Source of the DNA: MADRE3 sp963718195
Lineage (GTDB): Bacteria; Desulfobacterota; Desulfobulbia; Desulfobulbales; Desulfocapsaceae
Length of the DNA: 64,000 nt
Assembly: GCA_963718195.1 (NCBI GenBank)
Contig: CAVQYQ010000005.1
Coordinates: forward strand, 992,001 to 1,056,000
Direction of reading: 5' to 3'
Both the position numbers and the translations under genes were made by a program. Positions within the stretch are counted from its first letter, which is position 1. Each line of letters starts with the position of its first letter. Of the stretch, positions 1-9,234 are shown in pieces. Under the pieces are notes generated by a model. The model made no database searches. It had not been told where the DNA came from and saw only the letters and a list, made by a program, of their open reading frames with translations.

Positions 1-633
1 CCGCTGGTCTTGATTTTTGCCGTTCTCGGCACCATACTCGGCGGCATCGCAACCCCGTCTGAAGCAGCCGGGGTTGGCGTCTTCGGGGCAGCTATCTTGG
101 CCATAGCGTCAGGGAATTTTAACTGGAATGTGGTTTTTGAATCCTGTAAAGCAACGCTTAAAACCACCTCGATGGTCATGATTCTTGTTCTGTTCGGTAA
201 TCTGTTCAGTGCATCGTTTTTGTTTATAGGTGGCGGCGATGTTATTACTGACCTGCTCATAGGCGGCAACCTTCCTCCGGCAATGGTCATGTTCATCATG
301 CTTTTCGCGATTTTTCTGCTTGGCATGTTCATCGACTGGGTCGCCATTCTGCTGGTCTGTCTACCGGTCTATATGCCAATTTGCATGGAACTTGGATTTA
401 ACCCGCTCTGGTTTTCGATGCTTATCTGCATAGTCCTGCAGACTTCATTCTTAACGCCGCCTTTCGGTTACGCCCTCTTTTACTTTGCAGGGGCTGTACC
501 TGAGGGCCAATACCGGATGATGGAAATATACAAAGGCGTGCTGCCTTTCATTATTCTGCAGGCCATTGGTGTTATCATTTGTGTCATCTTCCCGTCAATC
601 ATCACCTATCTTCCAGGTGTCGTCTATCAGTGA
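1..633 (+). CDS. dctM: TRAP transporter large permease (DctM family), C-terminal part
   Basis: Only the last ~210 residues are present; the reading frame is open from base 1, so the gene starts upstream of the window. The protein is almost entirely hydrophobic, with about five membrane segments. A glycine-rich stretch near the start reads GGIATPSEAAGVGVFGA, and a later one reads TPPFGYALFY; both are typical of the DctM subunit of tripartite ATP-independent periplasmic transporters, which import organic acids using the Na+ or H+ gradient. The small permease and the binding protein should lie upstream. The CoA-transferase gene begins about 90 bases downstream in the same direction, suggesting that the imported acid is activated to its CoA ester. 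The substrate cannot be told from this fragment. Confidence 0.88.
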   Translation, partial: PLVLIFAVLGTILGGIATPSEAAGVGVFGAAILAIASGNFNWNVVFESCKATLKTTSMVMILVLFGNLFSASFLFIGGGDVITDLLIGGNLPPAMVMFIMLFAIFLLGMFIDWVAILLVCLPVYMPICMELGFNPLWFSMLICIVLQTSFLTPPFGYALFYFAGAVPEGQYRMMEIYKGVLPFIILQAIGVIICVIFPSIITYLPGVVYQ

Positions 634-722
634 GATAAAAAAGAAATCATTATGGGTGGCTGACAAATATAAATTCATCCGGTGAGATTGATGGAGATTT
701 CATTCGTCTATGGAGAATGGTC

Positions 723-2654
723 ATGAACAGAAATAAGGTTATCACTCTAGAAGAGGCCATATACCAGATTCAGGATGGCTGGACCATTGGGGTTGAAGGG
801 TTCGTCGGTGCCGGTACGCCGGACGATCTGTGTGCAGCGCTGGGCAAACGGTTTCTAGACGAGAAAAATCCGAAGAATCTGACTCTGATACATTCCTCAG
901 GTCCCGGCGATGCGTCAACTCGAGGCGCTAATCGAATTGCCCATGCGGGCATGTACAAGCGCGTTATCTCAGGTCATTATGGCCTGGTACCGGAAATCGG
1001 CAAATTGGCGCTTGCCAATGATTTTGAAGCCTATAACCTTCCCCAGGGTATTCTCACCAATTTCTATCGGGCTGTTGCTGGAAATCGCCCGGGTGTTTTA
1101 ACGAAAGTCGGGCTGGGTACGTTTGCTGACCCACGAGTGTCTGGTGGGAAAATAAACGATAAGGCGGTCGAGGATATAGTAGAGATTGTTGAACTTGGCG
1201 GGGAAGAATGGCTTTTCATGAAAGCTTTCCCTGTCGATTGCGTGTTAATCCGGGGCACCACTGCAGATACACGCGGCAACATAACCATGGAGAGGGAGAT
1301 CCTCACGGTAGACTCACTGGCCATGGCCATGGCTGCCAGAAATTCTGGAGGCACCGTAATTGTTCAGGTTGAGCGAATCGCCAACCCGGATTCCATCAGT
1401 TCTCGGGATGTGATAGTTCCAGGCATCATGGTGGATCATGTCGTTGTCGCCAGGCCCGAACACCACATGCAGACGTTTGGTACACAGTATAAAGCGGAAT
1501 TATCCGGGGAACTGAGGGTCCCGCTTGCCCATATAGAGCCGCTTGTGATGAACGAGCGCAAACTTCTCGCGCGGCGTGCCAGTTTCGAACTGCAGCCGTA
1601 TGATGTAATCAATCTGGGAATTGGATATCCTGAATCAGTGTCCACTATAGCTCATGAAGAAAATATTTTAGATTACCTGACTATGACGGTTGAACCCGGT
1701 ATCATTGGCGGCATGCCTCTTGGCGGCATGGATTTTGGCGCAGCGGTGAACGGTGAGGCTGTGATAAGTATGCCCGATCAGTTTGATTTCTATGACGGAG
1801 GCGGTCTGGATTTGACCTGTCTGGGGTTTGCCCAATGTGATCGCAACGGAAATGTCAACGCCAGCAAATTCGGCCCTCGAATAGCAGGTTGCGGCGGATT
1901 TATCAACATCAGCCAAAACACCAAGCGTGTTCTTTTTTTAGGAACCTTCACCACCGCAGGCCTCAAAATAGCAATCGAGGATGGAAACGTTCGAATTGTT
2001 CAGGAAGGAAAGATACGAAAATTTATAGACACCAGCGACCAGATCACATTCTGTGCCAGATTTTCCGATTCAAATACACAAGAAGTTCTGTATATCACCG
2101 AGCGCTGTGTCTTTAAATTGATTGAAGGACAGTTGGAACTTGTAGAAGTTGCACCTGGGATAGACATTGAAAAAGACATACTTGCAAATATGGACTTTAA
2201 ACCGGTGGTAAAAAATGTCACCCAAATGGATTCTCGTATTTTTCGTGAACAACCCATGGGGATTCGTGAACTGTTTATGCTGAAAGAATTACGCACCCGA
2301 ATAACATATCATCAAGGTAGTAATACCTTGAATTTGGATTTCAACGGTCTTGAATTAGAGACTAAGGAAGACATCGACAACATTAAAAAAATTGTCGAAG
2401 AAATGTGTAAAAAGGTTGGCCGGAAAGTAAACGCCATCGTTAATTACAACGGTTTTCGTCTGGCTGATGATATCTTCGGCGCATATATGGAAATGGGACA
2501 ATTTGTCATCAACAGCTACTACCATCGTGTCGCGCGGCATAACACGAACGAAAATACACGCAAAAAATTTGACAGCGAATACCGGCGCCGGGAACTGGCC
2601 GCCAACATTTTTGCTTCAAGAGATGAAGCATTGGATTACTTAGCTCAGAAATAA
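723..2654 (+). CDS. Acyl-CoA:acetate/3-ketoacid CoA-transferase with extra C-terminal domain
   Basis: This is a family I CoA-transferase of the propionate CoA-transferase/YdiF type, with the alpha and beta halves fused in one chain. It would move CoA from an acyl-CoA to a free carboxylic acid in the cytoplasm. The catalytic glutamate is visible in the motif TVEPGIIGG (Glu324 when counted from the start used here). An alternative ATG lies at 717, but the ribosome-binding site GGAGA (712-716) touches it; the ATG at 723 has a normal 6-base spacing and is preferred. The protein has 643 residues, whereas family members such as YdiF have about 530. The final ~125 residues form an additional alpha/beta domain that I do not recognise. 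The TRAP permease upstream is probably functionally linked. Confidence 0.87.
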   Translation: MNRNKVITLEEAIYQIQDGWTIGVEGFVGAGTPDDLCAALGKRFLDEKNPKNLTLIHSSGPGDASTRGANRIAHAGMYKRVISGHYGLVPEIGKLALANDFEAYNLPQGILTNFYRAVAGNRPGVLTKVGLGTFADPRVSGGKINDKAVEDIVEIVELGGEEWLFMKAFPVDCVLIRGTTADTRGNITMEREILTVDSLAMAMAARNSGGTVIVQVERIANPDSISSRDVIVPGIMVDHVVVARPEHHMQTFGTQYKAELSGELRVPLAHIEPLVMNERKLLARRASFELQPYDVINLGIGYPESVSTIAHEENILDYLTMTVEPGIIGGMPLGGMDFGAAVNGEAVISMPDQFDFYDGGGLDLTCLGFAQCDRNGNVNASKFGPRIAGCGGFINISQNTKRVLFLGTFTTAGLKIAIEDGNVRIVQEGKIRKFIDTSDQITFCARFSDSNTQEVLYITERCVFKLIEGQLELVEVAPGIDIEKDILANMDFKPVVKNVTQMDSRIFREQPMGIRELFMLKELRTRITYHQGSNTLNLDFNGLELETKEDIDNIKKIVEEMCKKVGRKVNAIVNYNGFRLADDIFGAYMEMGQFVINSYYHRVARHNTNENTRKKFDSEYRRRELAANIFASRDEALDYLAQK

Positions 2655-2860
2655 GTCAAACCTGAAATTAGTATTAATCTTAAAATCTTCGGTGTAGAAA
2701 TAATCACGCTGAGGTGAGCGGTTTTAGGGCTGTTGCCACATCATTTGTATCCATCGAAATCACTGCCGGGTTTTATGTTGGAATACCTCCTCATAATCTC
2801 GAGAATCAGTTGAGATCAAATAGCCATCACGGACATGCCCCACAAGAGTTAACCGAAGAT

Positions 2861-3790
2861 TCAGCTCTTTATTGTCTCCATGATCTGGGTCGCATTGGTC
2901 AGTTTGACAGTCTTTATTAATAGCTGGAGAAATACTCTGGCACGCCGCGACAATGGCCTTTTTTTTAGATGAAGCAGGTAATATGATGCATGATGATTGA
3001 TCCCTGACCAATTTAACTGCTTAAGCCACCCTGCAGCGAGTTCTCGACCAACGGCTATCTCGGGAATAATTGTCACCCCCACTCCCTGTTCGACCAATCG
3101 TTTCACCGTTTCTACATTTTTCACTTCGATAACATTTCGAAAGATTGTGGAGCCTTGTGACCCAACCATCATTTCTTCCATCTTCCGGCGAATCAGGGTC
3201 CCATGTTCTCGCCAGATAAATGGGAAAACTTTGAGATCATCCACCGAAATCTGGTCCCGTTTAACGAGCGGATGATCTTTGCCGACTACAAAAATATAGG
3301 GCTCCTGATGAATCAGGGAGAATGTAATATCCGGTTCAGCCTTGACTACTCCGCCAAAACCAAAATCTGTCCCCCCTTCAAGCAGCTTGGTGATAACTTC
3401 ATGCGAGTTGCCTGTATGTAATTCAACTTCCACCCCGGGATATTTTTTAATAAAATCTCCCATTGCACGGGGGAGAAAATAGGTACTGAAAACAGCAGTA
3501 GCTGCGATGTCAATTTTACCCAGATCAAGCTCTGAAAGATCCTCAAAAACTTTTTCTATATCGCGTAATTCATTGAGTAGATTGTTAACCTTGGAGAAAA
3601 GAATCTCACCTTCGAGCGTAAGTTTTATTTTTTTCCCTTGTCGGTCAAAAAGCCTTATCCCGTATGAATCCTCAAGGGCCTTGATCTGTTGACTGACCGC
3701 CGGTTGGGTCAAGAATAGTCCTCGGGCAGCTCTGGTAAAACTGCCGGTGAGTGCAACTTTCTGGAATGTACGAAGTTGATCAATCTTCAT
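2861..3790 (-). CDS. LysR-family transcriptional regulator
   Basis: The 309-residue protein has the standard LysR layout: an N-terminal winged helix-turn-helix (residues ~1-60, with the signature FTRAARGLFLTQPAVSQQIK) and a periplasmic-binding-protein-like effector domain (~90-295). Members normally bind a small metabolite and activate a neighbouring operon. It converges on the CoA-transferase gene and faces away from the CYTH gene at 4198, across a 407 bp gap. Its target could be the TRAP/CoA-transferase genes or something elsewhere; the sequence does not decide. The C-terminus is slightly extended and basic. Confidence 0.93.
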   Translation of the reverse strand: MKIDQLRTFQKVALTGSFTRAARGLFLTQPAVSQQIKALEDSYGIRLFDRQGKKIKLTLEGEILFSKVNNLLNELRDIEKVFEDLSELDLGKIDIAATAVFSTYFLPRAMGDFIKKYPGVEVELHTGNSHEVITKLLEGGTDFGFGGVVKAEPDITFSLIHQEPYIFVVGKDHPLVKRDQISVDDLKVFPFIWREHGTLIRRKMEEMMVGSQGSTIFRNVIEVKNVETVKRLVEQGVGVTIIPEIAVGRELAAGWLKQLNWSGINHHASYYLLHLKKRPLSRRARVFLQLLIKTVKLTNATQIMETIKS

Positions 3791-4197
3791 AAGAAAATCT
3801 TATAGTAGTCAGAATAACTTATAATTTGCATTTTATCCAAAAGATGAGAAAGATAGTGTTTATGTATGCGTATACTACTGAGGCTCTATTGCTTTTAAAA
3901 TAAAGTAATAAAAAAACAATGCCAGCAAAAAGATAGTTGGCAGAGTATTGTATGTCCGAATGATGGTAATAGCCTTGGTTCTGTAATAAATTATTCTTAT
4001 ACTACTCTGGACAAACACTTCAGATCCGTGTGTGCCATGGGCCTTGAACATGCTTATATTGTAGATTTGTGCCCCACCCCCTACCTATGCGACACCAAGG
4101 CACATCAAAACTTCCCCTGGCCGGCTGCATTAACGATTACGGATACGTACGATCATCAAACAGGCTGACATAATTCAACATAGACAAGGAGCTGAAC
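3791..4197. other. Intergenic region between LysR gene and CYTH gene
   Basis: This 407 bp AT-rich gap separates two divergently read genes and should hold promoters for both. I see no convincing gene, RNA or long inverted repeat in it. The start of the CYTH gene is preceded by AAGGAG-like bases near 4185. Confidence 0.5.
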
Positions 4198-4665
4198 ATG
4201 GGCATAGAAATCGAGAGGAAATTCCTGCTCATCGGTAGCCAGTGGAAAGAACTTGCCACAGCGACCCCATATCGCCAGGGATACCTTAACTCAGTGAAAG
4301 AACGTACGGTACGTGTCCGGACCATTGCTGATAAAGGTTTTCTCACCATAAAGGGTATCAGTGTCGGAGCTACCAGAGTAGAGTATGAATATGAGATTCC
4401 CCACAATGATGCGGATGCGCTTCTCGATGGACTCTGTGAAAAACCTCTCATCGAAAAAAACAGATACAAGATTGCCCATCAAGGATTTACTTGGGAAGTA
4501 GACGAGTTCTTTGGGGAAAACGATGGCCTTGTTGTGGCTGAAATTGAACTGGAGAGTGAAGACCAGCCTTTTGATAAACCACAATGGGTTGGGGAAGAAG
4601 TAACGGGAGATCCACGATATTTCAACTCAAGCTTGATCAAAGAACCATACGCTCAGTGGAAATAA
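4198..4665 (+). CDS. CYTH domain protein (inorganic triphosphatase-like)
   Basis: This 155-residue protein begins with MGIEIERKFLL, the ExExK signature of the CYTH superfamily. CYTH enzymes fold as a tunnel and hydrolyse triphosphates such as tripolyphosphate with Mg2+ or Mn2+. Further acidic and basic strand motifs fit (RTVRVRT, FLTIKG, EYEYEIP, and AEIELESED near the end), so the full single-domain tunnel is present. The length is normal for stand-alone bacterial members. A second, more divergent protein with a similar strand pattern follows 60 bases downstream. The physiological substrate is unknown; triphosphatase activity is the family default. Confidence 0.88.
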   Translation: MGIEIERKFLLIGSQWKELATATPYRQGYLNSVKERTVRVRTIADKGFLTIKGISVGATRVEYEYEIPHNDADALLDGLCEKPLIEKNRYKIAHQGFTWEVDEFFGENDGLVVAEIELESEDQPFDKPQWVGEEVTGDPRYFNSSLIKEPYAQWK

Positions 4666-4727
4666 TCTGGTACCGCCGAACGTGATAAATTACTCACAAA
4701 AATAAGTTTCATTGCAGGGGATCACCT

Positions 4728-5357
4728 ATGAGCACAACCGAGTCAAACAAAGCAACATCAGTTGAAGAGGCTGAGAAGATAATACCTCGTGCAGAGTTCA
4801 GAGTTTTCGGCCAGGGTGTCATTGATATTGTCGGCCTCTCAATGTGGAAGGCCCAGGCAAAACTGTTCAAGATCCGCCAGAGCAAGGAAGTATATATACT
4901 TTCCCGGCATACCAACGAGGCCAATGTCAAGATACGCGACGGCCTGCTTGACATCAAAATAAAAGTGGGAGAAACAGCAGAAGGCTATGAAATCTTTCAG
5001 CCACGAGGAAAGTTCGAATTCCCGGTAAAGCAAGACGAATTAGCTATTATTTTCGAAAACCTCCTGACGCCAATAACTCCCGATAAAACAAGCTGTACCT
5101 TTGAAGAGTTTCTCGACCTGGTCGAATCACATACGGACCTTACAGCCGTGGATGTTGAAAAGGAGCGGTATGGTTTTTCTGTGGACGGGGTGATTTGCGA
5201 ATATGGTGAGGTCTTGTTTAATGGAGCCCTGATAGAGACAGCCTGCGCTGAAAGTGAGGACTATTCAGCGATGAAGGAGGTAATCAACAAATTAGAGATC
5301 GCTGATTTTGAAAATACCAATTACCTGATTGCTGCAAAACGTGTGGTCAAAATCTAG
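4728..5357 (+). CDS. Divergent CYTH-like protein
   Basis: The 209-residue protein has alternating strands that resemble a CYTH tunnel: ANVKIRDGLLDIKIKV in the middle, VEKERYGFSVDGV later, and an acidic ETACAESED near the C-terminus. It lacks the N-terminal ExExK motif; the equivalent region reads AEFRVFG. Together with its position directly behind a canonical CYTH gene, this suggests a diverged paralogue, possibly without catalysis or with another substrate. A ribosome-binding site (AGGGGA) precedes the ATG. The assignment comes from pattern similarity only and is moderate. Confidence 0.55.
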   Translation: MSTTESNKATSVEEAEKIIPRAEFRVFGQGVIDIVGLSMWKAQAKLFKIRQSKEVYILSRHTNEANVKIRDGLLDIKIKVGETAEGYEIFQPRGKFEFPVKQDELAIIFENLLTPITPDKTSCTFEEFLDLVESHTDLTAVDVEKERYGFSVDGVICEYGEVLFNGALIETACAESEDYSAMKEVINKLEIADFENTNYLIAAKRVVKI

Positions 5358-5439
5358 TGGACATTCAAACCTATTTGAAGCGGGTATCGAAGAAGATATC
5401 ACCATTCATGTTAACAGAGAAAAACCCGAGGAGGATGTT

Positions 5440-6396
5440 ATGAAAAAAGGATGTATTGCACTTCTTGTCGCCTTAGTTTTTGTTGCTGGATCGTTCTCTA
5501 CTGCCCTGGCAAAGTTTCCAACAAAACCCATCAAACTCATAGTCTACACCAAGCCAGGAGGAGCAATTGATGTATTTGCCCGGAAATTCACAACCATCGC
5601 GGCAAAATACACAGACGCAACCTTTGTCGTGGTAAACAAGAGCGGTGCTGGCGGAATTGTTGCAATCAAACATATCCTGTCAGAAAAGGCTGATGGCTAT
5701 AATTTCGCGGCGGTAACCAGGTCAAACGTCGGCAAAATCGTATCAACCGGCAACGAAATTAACGTTGAAGACCTGGACTGGATGGCCCTGATGGTCTCTG
5801 ATCCGGAAGCCATCATAACCAGCCGCCTGTTGCCCGTAAACACCTGGGAACAGATCGTCGCAGATGCCAAGGAAAAAGACGGATCACAGATATGGGTTGG
5901 TCCTGCGGCCGGCGGCAATGATCACATCATGGCCATGAAAACATGGAATGCAGCTGGAATCAAAGCCAAGTGGATCCCATACGCCAGTGGTGGAAAAGCC
6001 ATGGCAGCGCTACTCGGCGGACATGGTGTTGTCTATGTTGGAAACCCCCAGGATGTTATTGGCCGCCCGGACCTGAAAGTTGCAGTTATCTCGAGTCCAG
6101 AGCGGTTGAGTGGCGATTTCGCAGACGTGCCCACGTTCAAAGAGGTGGGAATTGATGGTCTCGATAATGAAATATTGTGGCGCGGATTCATGGCTAAAAA
6201 AGGCATGCCGGATGACGCCAAGGCGTTCTATTATGATTTGTTTGACAAAGTTAATAAAGATGCCGAATGGCAGGAATATGTCCAGAGGGGCGGTGCAGTT
6301 CCGCTTTTCGATAAAGAGGAGAAGTTCCTGGCTACAGTTAAGAATGACCAAAAAGAGTTTGCTGAAGCTTTGAAACAAATAGGCGCTATAAAATAA
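5440..6396 (+). CDS. tctC: TTT transporter substrate-binding protein (TctC/Bug family)
   Basis: This is the periplasmic binding component of a tripartite tricarboxylate transporter, capturing a carboxylate for the TctAB permease. The ATG at 5440 is chosen because it follows GAGGAGG at the right spacing and starts a clear signal peptide (MKKGCIALLVALVFVAGSFS, cleaved near ALA-KF). The frame stays open upstream, but that part is not protein-like. The mature protein opens with FPTKPIKLIV, has the ligand-loop motif KPGGAIDVFAR and ends in the usual helical lobe. The length of 318 residues is normal. A strong hairpin (6428-6466) separates it from tctB, which may let this gene be expressed at a higher level than the permease genes. 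Confidence 0.93.
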   Translation: MKKGCIALLVALVFVAGSFSTALAKFPTKPIKLIVYTKPGGAIDVFARKFTTIAAKYTDATFVVVNKSGAGGIVAIKHILSEKADGYNFAAVTRSNVGKIVSTGNEINVEDLDWMALMVSDPEAIITSRLLPVNTWEQIVADAKEKDGSQIWVGPAAGGNDHIMAMKTWNAAGIKAKWIPYASGGKAMAALLGGHGVVYVGNPQDVIGRPDLKVAVISSPERLSGDFADVPTFKEVGIDGLDNEILWRGFMAKKGMPDDAKAFYYDLFDKVNKDAEWQEYVQRGGAVPLFDKEEKFLATVKNDQKEFAEALKQIGAIK

Positions 6397-6427
6397 GCTG
6401 ATTTACTTTCTAAAACTCCACTGCCTC

Positions 6428-6466
6428 GCCCCTGCCAACTAGTATAATTGCTGGTACGGCAGGGGC
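6428..6466 (+). promoter_or_regulatory. Intercistronic hairpin between tctC and tctB
   Basis: GCCCCTGCC (6428-6436) and GGCAGGGGC (6458-6466) are perfect 9 bp inverted arms around a 21-base loop. There is no T-run after it, so it is not a classic terminator. Such hairpins after a binding-protein gene commonly protect the upstream mRNA from 3' decay or weaken read-through. Confidence 0.6.
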
Positions 6467-6483
6467 TAACTGGAGAAAACGTT

Positions 6484-7027
6484 ATGGAATACTTCAGCGA
6501 TGGGACAGGATTGTTTGTCTGGACAATCGCCCTCACTCTGATCTGTTTTGGAATCTATGTTGGATTTAGATATTCGAAATTGAAAGCCTATTCCGGACAA
6601 ACAATCATTCCGCTCGTTATGATTGTATTCTCCCTCGTGCTCTGGGTAGTAACACTCGGTTTCCCAAGCGAAGAGGCCGGGCCGGCAGTTATTCCACTTC
6701 TCTGGATATTCTGGCTGATCCTGCTTTCCTTGGTAATACTTGTTTTCTGTTTCACCGGCAGGATTGATAAAGATCCCAAACGCGGTCAGAATGGGCTTTC
6801 TCGGACTTGGCGTCGGTTTGGTTGTTGTTTATTACTTTGCCATGGACTATCTGGGCTATTTCCTCAGTTCATTTTTGTTTCTTGTTATTGCCATGTACAT
6901 GCTCTCTTACCGAAAACCACTCACCATACTCCTGGTGGGCACCGGCTGGGTCCTCTTCTCATACCTGGTATTTTACAAATTTCTTTATATCCAATTGCCC
7001 CTTGGGTTGATAGAAGATTTTATTTAG
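6484..7027 (+). pseudogene. tctB: TTT transporter small permease (TctB family), frameshifted
   Basis: The small four-helix membrane subunit of the tripartite tricarboxylate transporter is encoded here, but one reading frame does not cover it. From ATG 6484 the frame gives two membrane helices and ends in GRIDKDPK near 6780. The remaining protein (AVRMGFLGLGVGLVVVYY, then two more helices, ending IEDFI at 7027) lies one base further on. Removing one A from the AAA at 6778-6780 restores a continuous chain of ~180 residues, reading DPNAVRMGFLG. The lesion sits in a short A-run, so a sequencing or assembly error is as likely as a real mutation. The gene lies between tctC and tctA. Confidence 0.8.
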
Positions 7028-7069
7028 TGAACGACATGATTCTCAATCCAATGGGAGAACGAAACCTCT

Positions 7070-8581
7070 ATGGATCTCATTGATAGCTTTACAATAGGAT
7101 TCTCGGTAATACTTGGCTGGAAGCCGATCCTGATAATCGTCACAGGAGTTATTTTCGGGATCCTGGCCGGTGCCATGCCAGGACTCTCACCGTCTACGGC
7201 GGTTGCGCTGCTGGTCCCATTCAGCTACACCATGAGCCCTGCCCTGGCACTCATTCTCCTCACCTCAATCTACATAGCCTCGAACTATGGGGGTTCGATC
7301 ACAGCGGTACTCATCAACACGCCGGGAACACCATCGGCTGCCGTTACTGCAATGGATGGCTATCCATTAACCCAACAGGGAAAGGCCGGCAAAGGATTGG
7401 GAACTGCCCTGGTGGCTTCAACAATCGGCGGAGCAGTCGGGGTTATCATACTGATTCTCTTTGCTGTTCCACTGGCCCGGGTTGCTTTGAAATTCAGCCC
7501 TGCCGATTACTGTGCCCTTGCTCTGTTCGGCCTGGCCACGGTTGCCTCGATGAGCCGGGGCAATGTCATAAAGTCTATGGTGGCCATACTCTTTGGGCTC
7601 CTTATTAAGACCATAGGAATCGATCCGATCTCAGGGGTCTCTCGGTTCACCTTCGGCAATGACATGCTCTATGACGGTTTCACGCTGATTCCAGCCCTGA
7701 TTGGCCTGTTTGCCATCAGTGTTGTTTTCTCCAAGTTCGAGACCTGGACCGGTGTCGGTCGGGTAATGGACAAGATAGACAACAAACTTCCGAGTCTGGA
7801 AGAATTTCTAAAAATCAAATTTACCATCCTGCGCTCATCCATCATCGGCACAATTATTGGAATTTTTCCGGGAGCAGGCGCAACAATCGCTGCGTTTATC
7901 AGCTATGATATGTCCAAGCGGGCAAGCAAAGAACCTGAGAAGTTCGGCCATGGTTCTCTTGAAGGAGTTGCGGCGGCGGAAAGTGCCAACTCCAGTTCCG
8001 TCGGAGGTGCTCTGGTGCCGCTTCTTGCCCTCGGTATTCCAGGAAGTGCCACAGATGCCGTGTTACTCGGAGCATTCATGCTCCATGACCTGGTGCCGGG
8101 CCCCATGCTCTTTCAAAACAACCCGGAAATCGTTTACGGCATCTTCTCGGCGTTGATTGTTGCCAATATTGTCATGCTGTTTCTAGGATTGTATGGAAAC
8201 AGGCTGTTCATCAAGGTTGTATCGGTGCCTGAAGCCATTATGTATCCGCTTATTCTGGCAATCGCCATTATTGGCAGTTTCGCGGTAAATGGCTCAATGT
8301 TCGATGTCGCTGCTTGTCTCGGCTTTGGTGTTGTCGGCTGGTTTTTCAAAAGATACGGCTACCCGGTCGCACCAGTTGTACTCGGTATCGTACTCGGAAA
8401 AATGGTTGAGGAGAATTTCAGGCGTGCTGTCATGATGGATGGATATGGGGTCTTTTATCGCGACAAGCTTGCCTTCATTGTATTGCTTATCGCATTTTTC
8501 TCTTTTATCTGGCCCTTGTACAAGGCATGGCGTCACCATCGTCAATCAGGCACCTCAGGAGACAATGAGGCTAAGATATGA
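7070..8581 (+). CDS. tctA: TTT transporter large permease (TctA family)
   Basis: This 503-residue integral membrane protein has the TctA hallmarks: AGAMPGLSPSTAVALL near residue 30, the GSITAVLINTPGTPSA loop near 80, and the second repeat GIFPGAGATIAAF near 265. These mark the inverted duplicated fold that forms the transport path for a di- or tricarboxylate. About 11-12 membrane helices are expected. The gene follows tctB by ~40 bases, and its stop overlaps the next start by four bases (ATGA at 8578), so translation of the DUF47 gene is probably coupled. The substrate is unknown. Confidence 0.95.
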   Translation: MDLIDSFTIGFSVILGWKPILIIVTGVIFGILAGAMPGLSPSTAVALLVPFSYTMSPALALILLTSIYIASNYGGSITAVLINTPGTPSAAVTAMDGYPLTQQGKAGKGLGTALVASTIGGAVGVIILILFAVPLARVALKFSPADYCALALFGLATVASMSRGNVIKSMVAILFGLLIKTIGIDPISGVSRFTFGNDMLYDGFTLIPALIGLFAISVVFSKFETWTGVGRVMDKIDNKLPSLEEFLKIKFTILRSSIIGTIIGIFPGAGATIAAFISYDMSKRASKEPEKFGHGSLEGVAAAESANSSSVGGALVPLLALGIPGSATDAVLLGAFMLHDLVPGPMLFQNNPEIVYGIFSALIVANIVMLFLGLYGNRLFIKVVSVPEAIMYPLILAIAIIGSFAVNGSMFDVAACLGFGVVGWFFKRYGYPVAPVVLGIVLGKMVEENFRRAVMMDGYGVFYRDKLAFIVLLIAFFSFIWPLYKAWRHHRQSGTSGDNEAKI

Positions 8582-9222
8582 AAATACTCAGGACTAGAAC
8601 AGGGATTGAAAAACAGGTCGAAAATTTTCTGAATCAAGTCAGCCTTTCGGGCTTAATTTTTCGGCAGGGATGTGAGCATTACCTCTCCGGTCATGAAGAA
8701 GACTTCGAGCGAAAGATCCAGGAAATTGCTGACTGTGAACATACGGGAGATGATCTCAGACGATCAATAAACGAACATCTCTATGCCAAAACACTGATTC
8801 CTGAATCACGGGGTGATGTCATGGAATTACTGGAAAACATGGACTCGCTGCTGGACCGATTCAAAGGAACTTTGTGGCGATTCAGAATAGAATATCCTGA
8901 AATTTGTGAAGAATTCCACTATGACTTTAAACAATTAATTAATGCTGCGATAGAAGCTAATGAGGCACTTGTCGCGTCATGCCGGATGTTTTTCACCGAT
9001 ATTTCCAAGGTCTCAAGTTATTTGCATAAAGTGTCTTATTGGGAATCAGAAAGCGACAAAATCTCCATACGATTGCAGGAGTCTATTTTTGCTAAAAAAG
9101 AGCTGCGATTGAGCCATAGAATGCAACAGCGTGATTTTGCGCATTCTCTTGACAAGATTGCCGACCGTGCAGAAGACATTGCCGACAGGCTGAATATCTA
9201 CGTCATCAAAAGAAGTCTCTAG
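8578..9222 (+). CDS. DUF47/PhoU-like phosphate transport regulator
   Basis: This 214-residue all-helical soluble protein belongs to the DUF47 (PhoU-like, TIGR00153) family. The spaced acidic motifs EIADCEHTGDDLRR, YWESESDKI and KIADRAEDIADRLN are the metal-binding helices of that fold. Such genes stand next to PiT phosphate transporters and are thought to control or accompany their activity, as here. The start overlaps the tctA stop by four bases, which places it in the TTT operon. Its role as a PiT partner is inferred from context. Confidence 0.9.
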   Translation: MKILRTRTGIEKQVENFLNQVSLSGLIFRQGCEHYLSGHEEDFERKIQEIADCEHTGDDLRRSINEHLYAKTLIPESRGDVMELLENMDSLLDRFKGTLWRFRIEYPEICEEFHYDFKQLINAAIEANEALVASCRMFFTDISKVSSYLHKVSYWESESDKISIRLQESIFAKKELRLSHRMQQRDFAHSLDKIADRAEDIADRLNIYVIKRSL

Positions 9223-9234
9223 AGGACTCATCTC

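Noticed and set aside
6770..6790. Programmed frameshift in tctB at CCCAAAC
   Set aside because: The heptamer looks slippery, but the needed shift is +1 (from frame 1 to 2), and the zero-frame codons are CCC AAA, so the standard -1 heptamer reading does not apply. A one-base error explains it more simply.
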